Shown one piece after another: positions 21,152 to 31,162 of a stretch of DNA of 64,000 nucleotides. Source of the stretch: Notolepis coatsorum (Eukaryota > Chordata > Actinopteri > Aulopiformes > Paralepididae). Below the pieces are notes generated by a model. That model had not been told where the DNA came from, did no database searches, and saw only the letters and a program-made list of their open reading frames with translations. Both the position numbers and the translations under genes were made by a program. Position 1 is the stretch's first letter, and the number at the start of each line of letters is the position of its first letter. The stretch spans positions 20,477,790-20,541,789 of the forward strand of contig OZ020591.1 of NCBI GenBank assembly GCA_963971535.1, written 5' to 3'.

Positions 21152-22493
21152 TACAATTGTTAAGGGGATGCAGACAAGAGAAAGACTTTTGTCTTGTTTA
21201 CATCAGGGTCCCCCATTTTCAATTCATCATAACATATATGACACACACGACATACAGATAGACAGTACTGCTACATCTATACATTTATGACATACCAGAT
21301 TTGCAAATACAGTACTGTTTGTGATACAAAAAGTGTCCAGAAAAGAGTGTATATACATTTGACGTAGCTAGAAACTGTACATTGGAGGAGGTTGGGTAGG
21401 TGGGGTGGGGTTGGGTGGGTGGGGACTGTACATTGGAGGTGGGGGGGGGGGGGTTGGGTAGGGGGTGGGTGGGGGACACTGTACATTGGAATACTGACAA
21501 AGCCATACTTGGTAATTTACTGTACAACTGGGTTAGGGCATTTGTAGGGGCCAGTTTCGAATTGCAGTCTCCCGTAGGTGTTCTTTGAGAGTGTTTTTGA
21601 AAGTGGGTAGTGATTCACATTCCTTTACTGCTTTGGGTAGGGCGTTCCACATTGATGTGGCATAATTGCGAAATGTGTTTAGTCCCTTGTTTGAGCCGAA
21701 TCTGGGTTTAACATGATTTGTGGAGCTCCCTCTGGTGTTGTGATCGTGGTATTCACTGACCTTTGTGAAGTATTTTGACATGCACATGGGTACCTTGGTC
21801 GTGTAGTGTATCTTGTAGACCAGGCCCATTGCAAGTTGCTGTACTCTGTCGTCTACTTTAAGCCATCCTAGGTTGTCAAAGTGGGTAGGGGTGAGGTGGG
21901 TTCTAGGAGTCAGGTCAAGCAGTAGTCTGACTAGTTTGTTTTGAGATGTTTGTAATTTGGTTTTTAGTGCCTTTGAGGTGCTTTGGTACCATGAGGTGCA
22001 AGCATAGTCGTAGTACCCTTGAATGAGTGCTCCTGCCAGAGTCTTCAGGGTATTCTTGTTTACCAGAGAGGAGATCCGGTACAAGAATCGAGTTCGTTGG
22101 TTGACTTTTTTTATTACATTGGATGCCATTTTGTCACAGGAAAGATTAGCCTCTAGGATGGAACCCAGGTAGGTAATTTCATCTTTCCTTGTGACAATAT
22201 TGTCACCCACTGTAACTGAGAAGCCGTCGGTCTTGCTGAGTTTGTTATTTGAACCGAAGAGAATGGACTCTGTTTTGCCCATGTGTAATGATAGTTTGTT
22301 GTCGGCGAGCCATATGCAGATTTTGCCTAGTTCCGAGCTGAGGGTTTTTTCAACCTGTAACTTGTTCTTGTCAGAGACCAGCAGGGCTGAGTCGTCCGCA
22401 AACAGGAACAAGTTGCAGTCACAAGCTGACGACATGTCATTTGCATAAATTAGGAATAGTAGCGGTCCTAGTATGCTTCCTTGTGGAACGCAA
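21152..22493 (-). mobile_element. Same LINE, copy 2 (5' truncated)
   Basis: Covers the 3' UTR (21152-21532) and the second half of reverse transcriptase. A G-rich stretch at 21384-21475 lies in the UTR. The copy stops at 22493 in the middle of the GVPQ-SILG block, the usual result of incomplete reverse transcription. Confidence 0.85.
21533..22435 (-). pseudogene. LINE reverse transcriptase C-terminal half, copy 2, open for 300 codons
   Basis: The best preserved copy: FADDSALLVSDKNK, WLADNKLSLHMGKTESILFG, YLGSILEANLSCDKM, then the C-terminal region ending near WPLQMP. The upstream catalytic part of the domain is missing by truncation, so it cannot work by itself. It serves as a reference for reading the broken copies at 3870-4928 and 24427-25107. 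Confidence 0.85.
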
Positions 22494-22830
22494 TGGAATG
22501 AATTTAGAGAGAAGAAAGAATATTCTCCAAAATGTATTTTTGTTTGTTATAAGTGATTTTGTGTAAACTTCCCATTTAGTGTACCCCCCGTAATTACAAT
22601 GACTGCGCTTCGAGCGCCCTCTACTGGCAGAATTCTTCTTCTTCTTCTTATTCTTATTTGAATTTCCGGCAGTGTAGACGCATCGTGGCGTATTACTGCC
22701 CTCCGCAATTCTTTTTATGGGCTCTTCTTCTTCTCCTTCTTCTCCTTCTTCACCGTCTTTTTCTCCTTCTACTGGACCCCGTCATCAACTACATTGTCCA
22801 TTGGAGTGCAGCTAATGCTGCTACTTCCTT

Positions 22831-22861
<31 letters not shown>

Positions 22862-23090
22862 TTTGAATTTCCGGCAGTGTAGACGCATCGTGGCGTATTA
22901 CTGCCCTCCACAATTCTTGCTTCGTCCACACTTGAGAAAGTTTACACTCCTCTTCTTCTTCTTCTCATCTTCAAAACACATTTCTATCGTCTCTGTCTCC
23001 TTCTTCTCTGCTCCTCTTGTCATACAATCACAATACAATCATCATCTCCTCTCTTGGAGGGCCCCCCCAAGAGGGGGCTACTGGCAGAAT
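22494..23090. repeat. Two copies of a short dispersed repeat with CTT tracts
   Basis: The phrase GAATTTCCGGCAGTGTAGAC and its continuation to TACTGCCCTCC occur at about 22661-22707 and again at 22863-22911, each after a (CTT)n run. A hairpin-like CTCTTGGAGGG...CCAAGAG lies near 23051-23075. The family is not identified. Confidence 0.6.
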
Positions 23091-23145
23091 TAGAGCTGGT
23101 CCTCTCCTTTATAGAGCTTTGAGAGAGGTCCCCGCCCAGCGGAAA

Positions 23146-23153
23146 TGACGTCA
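23146..23153. promoter_or_regulatory. Palindromic CRE-like site TGACGTCA
   Basis: A perfect CREB/ATF-type palindrome in GC-richer sequence, about 160 bases upstream of a zinc-finger-gene-like exon. Its presence fits a former promoter; function is not shown. Confidence 0.4.
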
Positions 23154-23196
23154 GCACGCGCTCTTTGTGTACTACTGCAGCTTCACCTCGTTGTCT

Positions 23197-23297
23197 ATGG
23201 CTAATAAGCTAATGCTAATCTAATTCTCTGATAATATCTAGAACTATGGCTAATAAGCTAATGCTAATCTAATTCTCTGATCATATCTAGAACTATA
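23197..23297. repeat. 50-bp tandem duplication
   Basis: The unit beginning CTATGGCTAATAAGCTAATG and ending TATCTAGAA occurs twice in direct tandem with one clear base difference (ATAATATC against ATCATATC). Confidence 0.8.
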
Positions 23298-23313
23298 ATG
23301 CAGAGATCGTGTA

Positions 23314-23484
23314 ATGAATGGACTAACTGCAGCTGCAGAAGATATATTTGAAGTATTTGAACGGACGAAGGTGGAGCACCGTGGAGGAGTATGAACTAGA
23401 GTAGAGACTGATCTCCAGATGCTTCACCGTGAAACTACTGAATGTTTTGATGCTGAAACTGAGATGAAGAAACACAAAGCAGGT
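23314..23484 (+). pseudogene. Possible decayed first exon of a fish C2H2 zinc-finger gene
   Basis: Reads MNGLTAAAEDIFEVFERTK, then a stop at 23391-23393; one frame over the reading TVEEYELE follows. Fish zinc-finger protein genes commonly start with a block of this kind (LTAAAEEIFG-F--TI-EYEEE). No zinc fingers follow; within 600 bases the sequence runs into a LINE. I infer a broken exon or a first exon whose gene is gone. Moderate to low certainty. Confidence 0.4.
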
Positions 23485-23892
23485 TTGTTAAATCAGAAGG
23501 TCCTTTGAACTTTAATGTCACCCTCTTGGTCAATAGGCTCCCATTTGAGATTACGACATTGCACAATTGAATGTTTTATTAGGCACATTACTAGCCGCTT
23601 GCAGTGGTTTCATAACCAGGCTGGGCCTTGTGTGCTGCAGACGCCATCTTTGTACCCTAATGCTGCTGCATTGTTTCTGTCTTTATTACCTAACAGACTG
23701 AACATAAACACACCACTAGTTTCAGTTAAAGATTAACCTGAATCTCTTTGTCTGGAAAAACACAACAAAACGCAGAGTCGTAGCAACAAGGGTCTGCTGA
23801 GGAGTAGAACTAGTCCGGCTACATGAGCAGAACAAGATAGAGGTAGCAAGGTAAGGTACATCAGTTGTTCACATTAGGATCTAACATCCCAA
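23485..23892. other. No recognised feature
   Basis: Short open frames only; nothing recognisable between the exon-like segment and the LINE tail. Confidence 0.4.
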
Positions 23893-23895
23893 TAG

Positions 23896-25107
23896 GCTGA
23901 TTGATTGATTGAAAACTTTATTAACAGATTGCAGAATGGGTACAATACAGTACAGCTCAATACACACAATTGTTAAGGGGATGCAGACCAGAGAAAGACT
24001 TTCGTCTTGTTTACATCAGGGTCCCCCATTTTCAATTCATCAGGACATATATGACATACATGACATACAGATAGTCAGTACTGCTACATCTATACATTTA
24101 TGACATACCAGATTTGCAAATACAGTACTGTTTGTGATACAGAAGGAGTCAGGAAAAGGGAGTATATACATTTGACGTAGAAACTGTACATTGGAGGAGG
24201 TTGGGTGGGGGGGGGGGTTGGGTACACTGGGATATTGACAACCATACTGGGTAATCTACATTGGAGGTGGTTGGGGGGGGGGGGGGGCACACTGTATATA
24301 CAAGCAAAACTGTACATTGAGGGGGGGGGGGGGAGACACTGTACAAACAAACAAAATTGTACATTGGACTATTGACAACCATACTAGGTAAATTACTGTA
24401 CATTGGAGGGGGTTGGGTTATGATATTTACAGGGGCCAGTGTTGAATTGCAGTCTCCCGTAGGTGTCCCTTGAGAGAGGTTTTGAAAGTGGGTAGTGATC
24501 CACATTCCTTTACAGCTTTGGGTAGGGCGTTCCACATTGATGTGGCATAATTGCGAAACGTGTTTAGTCCCTTATTTGAGCCGAATCTGGGTTTAACATG
24601 ATTTGTGGAGCTCCCTCTGGTGTTGTGATCGTGGTATTCACTGACCTTTGGGAAGTATTTTGACATGTACATGGGTACCTTGGTCGTGTAGTGTATCTTG
24701 TAGACCAGGCCCATTGCAAGTTGCTGTACTCTGTCGTCTACTCTAAGCCATCCTAGGTTGTCAAAGTGGGCAGGGGTGAGGTGGGTTCTAGGAGTAAGGT
24801 CAAGCAGTAGTCTGACCAGTTTGTTTTGAGATGTTTGTAATTTAGTTTTTAGCGCCTTTGAGGTGCTTTGGTACCATGAGGTGCAAGCATAGTCGTAGTA
24901 CCCCTGAATGAGTGCTCCTGCCAGAGTCTTCAGGGTATTCTTGTTTACCAGAGAGGAGATCCGGTACAAGAATCGAGTTCGTTGGTTGACTTTTTTTATT
25001 ACATTGGATGCCATTTTGTCACAGGAGAGATTAGCCTCTAGGATGGAACCCAGGTAGGTAATTTCATCTTTCCTTGTGACAATATTGTCACCCACTGTAA
25101 CTGAGAA
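23896..25107 (-). mobile_element. Same LINE, copy 3, with complete 3' tail
   Basis: The 3' end is present: on the minus strand the element ends with AATAAAGTTTTCAATCAATC, that is, a (CAAT)n tail. G-rich runs at about 24200-24335 lie in the UTR. The coding part (24427-25107) keeps YLGSILEANLSCDKM to the C-terminus, then the copy stops abruptly at 25107. Confidence 0.85.
24427..25107 (-). pseudogene. LINE reverse transcriptase C-terminal fragment, copy 3
   Basis: Begins at the FSVTVGDNIVTRKDEITYLG block and runs to HLRETAIQHWPL. The apparent upstream extension to 25266 is unrelated AT-rich sequence that happens to stay open. All catalytic residues are missing. Confidence 0.8.
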
Positions 25108-25320
25108 CAGAGAGGCCTCTCTGTTTATGGTTTCATTCAGTAATACAAATATAAAATAGAATAGACAGAGTAAAAAAGTACTGTTTGATTCAGTTTTAAA
25201 ATAGACAATTCTAAAAATAATAAAATATAATAGACGGAGCAAAAAAAGTGTGATAAAATAGTTCAATAAAAATATACAATAACATTACAACAGACTCAGA
25301 GCGTCACTCATAACACTTAA

Positions 25321-25526
25321 TAGAACAACAGAGCAGTGCATCGCTCTCAACGTAACAACAGAACAGTGCATCACTCTCAACTTTGAGTTTCTTTACAAAG
25401 TTCAGTTCTAAATTACCTTATATAGAACAACAGAGCAGTGCGTCGCTCTCAACTTAACAACAGAACAGTGCATCACTCTCAACTTTGAGTTTCTTTACAA
25501 AGTTCAGTTTTATATTACAACAGAGC
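25321..25526. repeat. Tandem duplication, period about 102 bp
   Basis: The unit starting TAGAACAACAGAGCAGTGC at 25321 recurs at 25423 and includes an inner half-repeat (ACAACAGAACAGTGCATCAC). It spans two units and a partial third. Confidence 0.8.
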
Positions 25527-25539
25527 AGCGCTCTTAAAA

Positions 25540-26062
25540 TTACAGTGCATAAGAGGTAGTGAGATAAAATTAGCATAGAACTGACACATGAATTTGATCC
25601 ATAGTTGTCATATATCTCAGACATGTGGCCTCCCAGTTTAACATAGAACTTCCTCCCTCTGATGTATGTTTTAAACCAGCTTAGCACATAGTCTGAGAAA
25701 CCGACAAGGTTTTCAAGACGATTGATATTGATTAGAATATCATGATTAATTGTATTAAATGCTGCACTGAGGTCTAGCAGGATAAGGATGGATACCTTAT
25801 TCTCGTCAGAGTTTAGTCTGAGGTCACTGATTATTTTGGTGAGGGCAGTTTCAGTGCTACAATATTTTCTGAACCCTGATGAAATTCTTCTAATATGTTG
25901 TTTTCTTCAAGAAAGGAATTCATTTGAACTGAAACTATCTTTTCAAGTACTTTACTAATGAATGGTATGTTGGATATCGGTCTATAGTTTGCCAGTATAT
26001 TACTATTCAAGTTAGTTTTTTTTTTAATAATGGCTTTACAACTGCTGTTTTAAAGGCATCTG
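25540..26062 (-). pseudogene. Fragment of a second LINE reverse transcriptase
   Basis: Minus-strand reading shows LLDLSAAFNTINHDIL and VLSWFKTYIRGRKFYVKLGG, typical middle blocks of LINE reverse transcriptase, preceded by STETALTKIISDL. The wording differs from the main LINE of this window, so it is another family. Frameshifted and truncated at both ends. Confidence 0.75.
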
Positions 26063-26309
26063 GGTGAAAGCTATAGTGTAGCCCAAAGTGTACCTAGTAG
26101 TGTAGCCTATAGTGTAGACCTAGTAGATTTAAGCATTACATCATGCGCAGGAGCGCGTTATAGGAATTAGATCATGCCTAGGGGTGGTTGTTAGGCCCGA
26201 CGCGCAGCGGGTGCCAACGACGAGAAATCTCGTTGTTGGCCGCCATGCGTTGAGTGCCAATGATGAAAAATCTCATTATTTAATCGTTATTTCTTTTATT
26301 AGCGATATA
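26063..26309. other. Unassigned, with a CGAGAAATCTCG palindrome
   Basis: Contains ACGAGAAATCTCGTTGTTGG near 26220, a short perfect hairpin with a related second copy (TGAAAAATCTCATT) some 45 bases later. No gene seen. Confidence 0.4.
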
Positions 26310-26918
26310 TGTAGTGGCCGACTGTCACTCCTAGGCGTCACGATGCACCCATAATTAGTTCTCTACTCAGTAACAAAGTTTGTGATGTAAATATAGAATG
26401 TCCCAAGTTGCGGCTGGTACGGTTTACAGGGTTTTATTGTTCAAAGGTGAATGATAGTGAATGAAATGGTTTAATTAGAGCAGTTGTCAGTTGCTCTGTC
26501 TATCAGTTCCAAACAGTGATACAGGTAGGAAAAATGAATCTCCATAACAGGTGCATGAATTACAGTGATTAGCTAGGTTACTTATAGTAGGTGGGGAGCC
26601 CCCTAGAGTTCAAACATAAATAAGACACTAAACAATAATATAAATACTAGAAGTCTGTTTCTGTTTCTACACACCGGCCCTTATTTGTGCACTAAACTAA
26701 CACAATTACAAAATATATACTAAAGAAGCTACCGACGTAACCAATTTCATATCATAGTTCTAAACACAAATAAGCTTGACTGGGTCCTGGTTTCCACTTG
26801 TTGTCCCTGTGCATGGGAAGAACAAGTTAGTTAGTGACTCAAATCACAGTCAAGGTATTTCAATAACATTCAAAAGTATTTCAAAGCATTAGGCTGTTGG
26901 TCAGGCTTTGGTCCAACA
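26310..26918 (-). repeat. Candidate LTR at the end of BEL element C
   Basis: On the minus strand it starts TGTTGGACCAAAGCC and ends GTCGGCCACTACA (609 bp), with AATAAA at 26433-26438 and a purine-rich GGAGCC just upstream. It lies where the 3' LTR of element C is expected, but it does not resemble the LTR at 41396-41945, so it may belong to a different element. Confidence 0.4.
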
Positions 26919-27314
26919 ACTGGCTCCATTATTATGGGTACTGTTCTAAAAATATAAACAAACAAAATCTATTCGAGCCAAAGAAACATAATGCCAGTTT
27001 TTTTATTTTATTTTTATTTTTATACAACAGAGCCATAGCTCTGATAGGCATATAGCCAATGTCTATTCAATGTCTATTCAATGTTCATTGGTTGTGACTT
27101 GTGACTCTCCATCAGGGTTAATCAGGACTGTCTGCGGTAAGTCGGTCAGGACGTTTCAGCCATTCTTTCCCAGGTTTCTTTACGCCGTTTCCTCTTGTAG
27201 TTCCTTCTCTTGGAAACTTGGTTATTTTGTCTTTCTATGGTGTATCTCATGTCGTCTTCTCCAACACTCTTATCCTCAGCAGGTCAGAGTAGAGTTACGT
27301 TTTGGGAGATGCAC
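26919..27314 (-). other. Continuation of the non-BEL segment in element C
   Basis: After removal of the hAT at 27323-28152, the basic reading MRYTIERQNNQVSKRRNYKR and KRRKETWERMAET lies here on the minus strand. I do not recognise the protein. No integrase or DUF5641 motif is seen before the candidate LTR. Confidence 0.3.
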
Positions 27315-27322
27315 GTCTATGC

Positions 27323-28152
27323 TAGGGCTGGGCGATAAAACGATAACGATAACTATCGCGATAAATTATTTCCTCGAAATAAACATGAAACGTGGTCGCA
27401 AAGTTTCGATATATCGATTTCCAAGCTTGGCTCCGTTCAGCCTCGGCTCAGCCCACTCACTAACAACAACCAACGTTAAGTGATGACGTGACGTGCATAC
27501 GCACAACAGCTAACAACCAATCAGTGAAGGAGATGGCCAAGAGCGAACGAGATCCGGAAGGAGATCCAGAGGTACTAGGACTCAACAACAAGGCTTGCTA
27601 GGCTAATTAGCTTGCACAGCGTTGTTTTATATATTTACGTGCCGAGTATGTGTGTGTTTTGAATTCTGAGGCCACGTTTAAGTAGTGTGGGGTATTACAG
27701 TGGACGTCGTTTCAATATATTGTGGCGGAAGAGAGTATTTTAGTGTAATATTTAGCACATTGTCATGGAATACACCACTTATAAACAACAGGCTTGCTAG
27801 GCTAATTAGCTTGCACAGCGTTGTTTTATATATTTACGTGCCGAGTATGTGTGTGTTTTGAATTCTGAGGCCACGTTTAAGTAGTGTGGGGTTATACAGT
27901 GGACGTCGTTTCAATATATTGTGGCGGAAGAGAGTTTTAGTGTCATATTTATTGTCATGAGATACTCCGCTTGTCGGCTGCTGCTAACGTGCGCGGACTG
28001 ATGACGACATCAACTCGACTTGAGACATTCGCAGCAGCATAAGAAGTTAATTAAACTTGACAGACATTATATCGACGATAATTATCGAATTATATGAAAA
28101 TAATTTTATAATTTTATCGCGATAACGTTTTTGGTCATATCGCCCAGCCCTA
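27323..28152. mobile_element. hAT-type element 'TAGGGCTGGGCGAT', copy 1
   Basis: Inverted ends TAGGGCTGGGCGAT / ATCGCCCAGCCCTA and an exact 8-bp duplication GTCTATGC (27315-27322, 28153-28160). Inside is a direct duplication of about 190 bases beginning near GGCTTGCTAGGCTAATTAGC. No transposase. A second copy is at 47864-48674. Confidence 0.92.
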
Positions 28153-28970
28153 GTCTATGCTGTAGTCTTTCTCCTCTTCAGGACAGTGCAACTTGGTTAG
28201 CCCTTTTGGACTGGCTGCGACTGCTGTTGTCCTGCTTCTGAGAGCTCTTGTTTCAAACACTGGAAATTCAGCAGTGATTTTGTTATGTGCATCTTCCTTA
28301 TGTGCATCTTCCTCTTCCTCATTTTCTGAGGAGCTGCAGTCGTTTGTGCACATCATCTGGTTCCCCAGTACACTCTTCATCTGTGGAATCATCTGATGCC
28401 TCTCTCTCATCATCATTTTCCTCCTCGTCTTCATCAGGTGTACATGTAGCAGAGTTAATGGTTGGTTTCGCTGGTGCCGTTTCAGGTTCTTCTCCTTGCA
28501 TTTCATTTGCAGCACTCTCCTCCACAGCTGCCACACTGTATTTCTCCTTTTCAATGTCTGACACAGCGATTTCCTCTGTCCCTGCTTCTTCTTCTGTGGA
28601 AACAGACTTTAAACAATCATTTTCATAGAAATTGCTTCGAACAGTGTCAACTGCTTCAGCTGAGAATGCTTCTGTGTTGTCCTCTGCAGACTTTAGTAGG
28701 GCATAACTGGTATCCCTTTGCTTGAATGAAAGTGCAAGTTGATAATGTCCATCTCTTTTCACAGCAGAGTTCGACATAATCTCCACAAATCTTTTGTCTT
28801 CAACAGACATTTCCTTCTTTTCCTCATATTTCCTTTCTCGGAAATCATGGTTGCATCGTCCAATGAGAAGATCGTTCAAGTCTGCTACTGAAATCTGATT
28901 AGCGGTGACAGTTGAGTGCAGTCCGTCTCCATCCTTGTTTAGTGGTCCATTCACTATCCATCCTAAGGCA
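28153..28970 (-). pseudogene. BEL element C pol remnant fused to an acidic segment of unknown origin
   Basis: From 28970 the minus strand reads NGPLNKDGDG, ISVADLNDLLIGRCNHDF and KKEMSVEDKRFVEIM, the BEL stretch before the polymerase. It then jumps to ALLKSAEDNTEAFSAEA and NFYENDCLKSVSTEEEA, which in BEL elements surrounds the catalytic YVDD; here those residues read YEND. The first half of the reverse transcriptase is therefore deleted and the active site lost. Downstream (to 28153) is an acidic, serine-rich reading with EEENDDEREASDDSTDEE and FPVFETRALRSRT, which is not BEL. It may be captured host sequence. Confidence 0.65.
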
Positions 28971-29191
28971 TAACAAAAAATATTGTTTGTTTCCTGTTGG
29001 TAGGGAATTTATTTTATTTTATTTTTTATTTTATTCTTTCCCATGGCGACTATGGATAGGGAATTTCTTTATTTAATTAAAATGTTCACAACAACATGGA
29101 TGCATGTACTCTGCCAGCATGTTTAATATCCATAATACTAAAGGTTTGACTAAGATTTCTATGAAACTTCATTCTAAATTTTTGTTTAATA
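28971..29191. other. AT-rich insertion inside BEL element C
   Basis: Interrupts the reading between the protease end (VKTVLG, near 29705) and the next BEL block. It contains TTTTA repeats. No element ends identified here. Confidence 0.4.
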
Positions 29192-29610
29192 ATTAAAGGG
29201 GAACTATCTTATAAATGGCCTTTTTGAGTGTTTAGCATTGTTTCCTAGCTATGTGAACTTATATTAATATGATCTATGTTTCTAATTCTCATATTGGCGC
29301 ATTCTTCCAATTCTCCTCTCACAATATTCACCCTCACTGAACTGAGTCATCTGAAAATGTGCTGATTTGTGATGTCAGAAAGACACCGCTGCATGATAAT
29401 GGCGAGGTACAAGATGAGCTGCACACAGTGGTTGGAGCCCAGGCTCAAAACGGCTTAAGATCTTGAGGTAGAAAAATGCTGTTTTTGAGGACTTGATTAG
29501 AAATACAAAACAATGAATAAAAAAAATTACAGAGGTGTTCCATAGACTCACAGGAATTGTGTAAAAGTGCCCAAATAGTGAAAGAAATAGTAAAATAGTC
29601 CCCCTTTAAA
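29192..29610. mobile_element. Short DNA transposon with TTAAAGGGG ends
   Basis: Ends TTAAAGGGGAACTA / TAGTCCCCCTTTAA form imperfect inverted repeats. The right part (CATAGACTCACAGGAA, GCCCAAATAGTG) recurs in the larger element at 59989-62090. No protein encoded. Confidence 0.65.
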
Positions 29611-29639
29611 TTTTTTTATTATTATTTTTTAAAACTATA

Positions 29640-29876
29640 TTGGGTCGCACCTAAATCGGCAGGGTCGGTCGGCAACCGGAAACAAACCATTATTTTTTTT
29701 AGGCCTAACACTGTTTTAACAGCATAAGGTCCCTCATTCTGACTGTTAATGACCTTCCACGGTTCCATTAGTTGTGGCGCATTGGTTCCGATGAGCAGTC
29801 CAACAGGCGCATTAACTTCCGTCAAGTGAATCTTCTTCAGGTAGTCCCACCTTTCTAGTGCAGCTTGTGTAGGTAT
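29640..29876 (-). pseudogene. BEL element C protease-domain end
   Basis: Minus-strand reading WDYLKKIHLTEVNAPVGLLI, then PWKVINSQNEGPYAVKTVLG, matches the end of the BEL protease-type domain (compare the GLLIG and YAVRTDLGW region of element B). It breaks off near 29705 and upstream at the hAT insertion 29877. Confidence 0.75.
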
Positions 29877-30123
29877 TAGTGTTGTCAAAAATATCGAAGT
29901 ATCGATACATATATACATATAATATTTAAAACGGCTTCGATACTCATTTCCCGAAATACCGATACTTTCTGCAGTATCGGTACCAGCTGGCGAGTGTTCT
30001 ACAGCAAGTTGTTGACGCGCTGTTCAGAGCACGCTTGCCCCTCCGCCTGCTCCGAGTCCAGCCCTCCCCCTCACAGAGCCGTCTTCAGTTTGTATTCGTA
30101 AACAAACATTTTAGCTGAAGAAG

Positions 30124-30297
30124 ATGCCAAATGCAGAGCCTCCGCAACTTGTGCTTGTGGATAAAGAAAACAGCAGAAGTGCTGTTTGGAGGTACTTCGG
30201 GTTTGAAGTAAACAACGAAGGACAAGCTAAAGCTGCCCCAATGCTATTTGCAAGCGGTGTTAGAGCAGTGCCAGCGCGGATCTCCATAAAGAAATGA
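30124..30297 (+). pseudogene. hAT transposase N-terminus, BED-finger-like
   Basis: Reads MPNAEPPQLVLVDKENSRSA then VWRYFGFEVNNEGQ, stop at 30295-30297 after 57 codons. The VW-YFGF pattern is the start of a BED zinc finger, the DNA-binding part of many hAT transposases. The metal-binding cysteines that should follow are gone. Confidence 0.65.
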
Positions 30298-30649
30298 AAG
30301 AGGTTCGTGACAGCTGCTCTTTCAACGTCACTGTGACTGAAGCATTAAACCATTAACTCTAGTTTAATACATGATACGTTGTCTACTGATGGCGCATAAT
30401 ATCAACAGCTGATTTGTTGTAACGTTACAGCTACCAGCTAACGTTAGCTACTGCTAGCAGTTAGCTCCGTTAGCTTAGCTGCCCATTTATAATTACTGCA
30501 TGGAAACGGAGTGACGTTAACGTTTAAACGTTATGTCGAGGTCATACAATACTACAGTCGACATAAGGTTAACGTTACCCCGTTTCCATCAAGTGTTTAA
30601 ATAGCAGCAATCTTGAAAATGTAACGTTACTAAAATGCTCCGAGCATAG

Positions 30650-30738
<89 letters not shown>
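30650..30738. repeat. (CT)n microsatellite
   Basis: About 90 bases of CT with few interruptions, inside the hAT element 29877-31154. Confidence 0.9.
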
Positions 30739-30740
<2 letters not shown>

Positions 30741-31029
30741 ATCTTTAAATAAAAATCGAAACTGTTAATTACTAACTGTAATACAAACAGTTCAGTTTGT
30801 CAGGTACATGCAACACAGATTACAGTGTTTACATCTGTCTGCTTGAGAAAATACCATGTTCTGCATTTGCAATAAAAATGATTGAAGTGAGATGAACAGT
30901 TATTTTTAAATGTGTGATCTAAAGATAAACAAAGGGTTTTAAAAGTGTTATATTTATCTTCTCTTATAGTACCAGAGAGAAGCTGAGGAGAATCAACCAG
31001 CAACAAAAGCTAAATTTGTTTATAAAAAA

Positions 31030-31063
<34 letters not shown>

Positions 31064-31162
31064 TTTTTTTTTTGGGTATTGAAATGGTATCGAAGTATCG
31101 ATACTTTTCAAGGTATCGTATCGAAGTCGAAATTCCAGTATCGTGACAACACTAGTAGGTAT

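Larger units (their letters stand above)
29877..31154. mobile_element. hAT element 'TAGTGTTGTC' with BED-finger remnant
   Basis: Inverted ends TAGTGTTGTC / GACAACACTA and an exact 8-bp duplication GTAGGTAT (29869-29876, 31155-31162). The subterminal repeats contain TATCGAAGTATCGATAC. A long (CT)n tract lies inside. It interrupts the protease of BEL element C. Confidence 0.92.

Noticed and set aside
27500-27960. Repeat units considered as a CRISPR-like array
   Set aside because: Only two units of about 190 bases inside a hAT element; eukaryotic context.
28193-28725. Plus-strand serine and leucine-rich frames
   Set aside because: They are the antisense of the BEL element C remnant on the minus strand.
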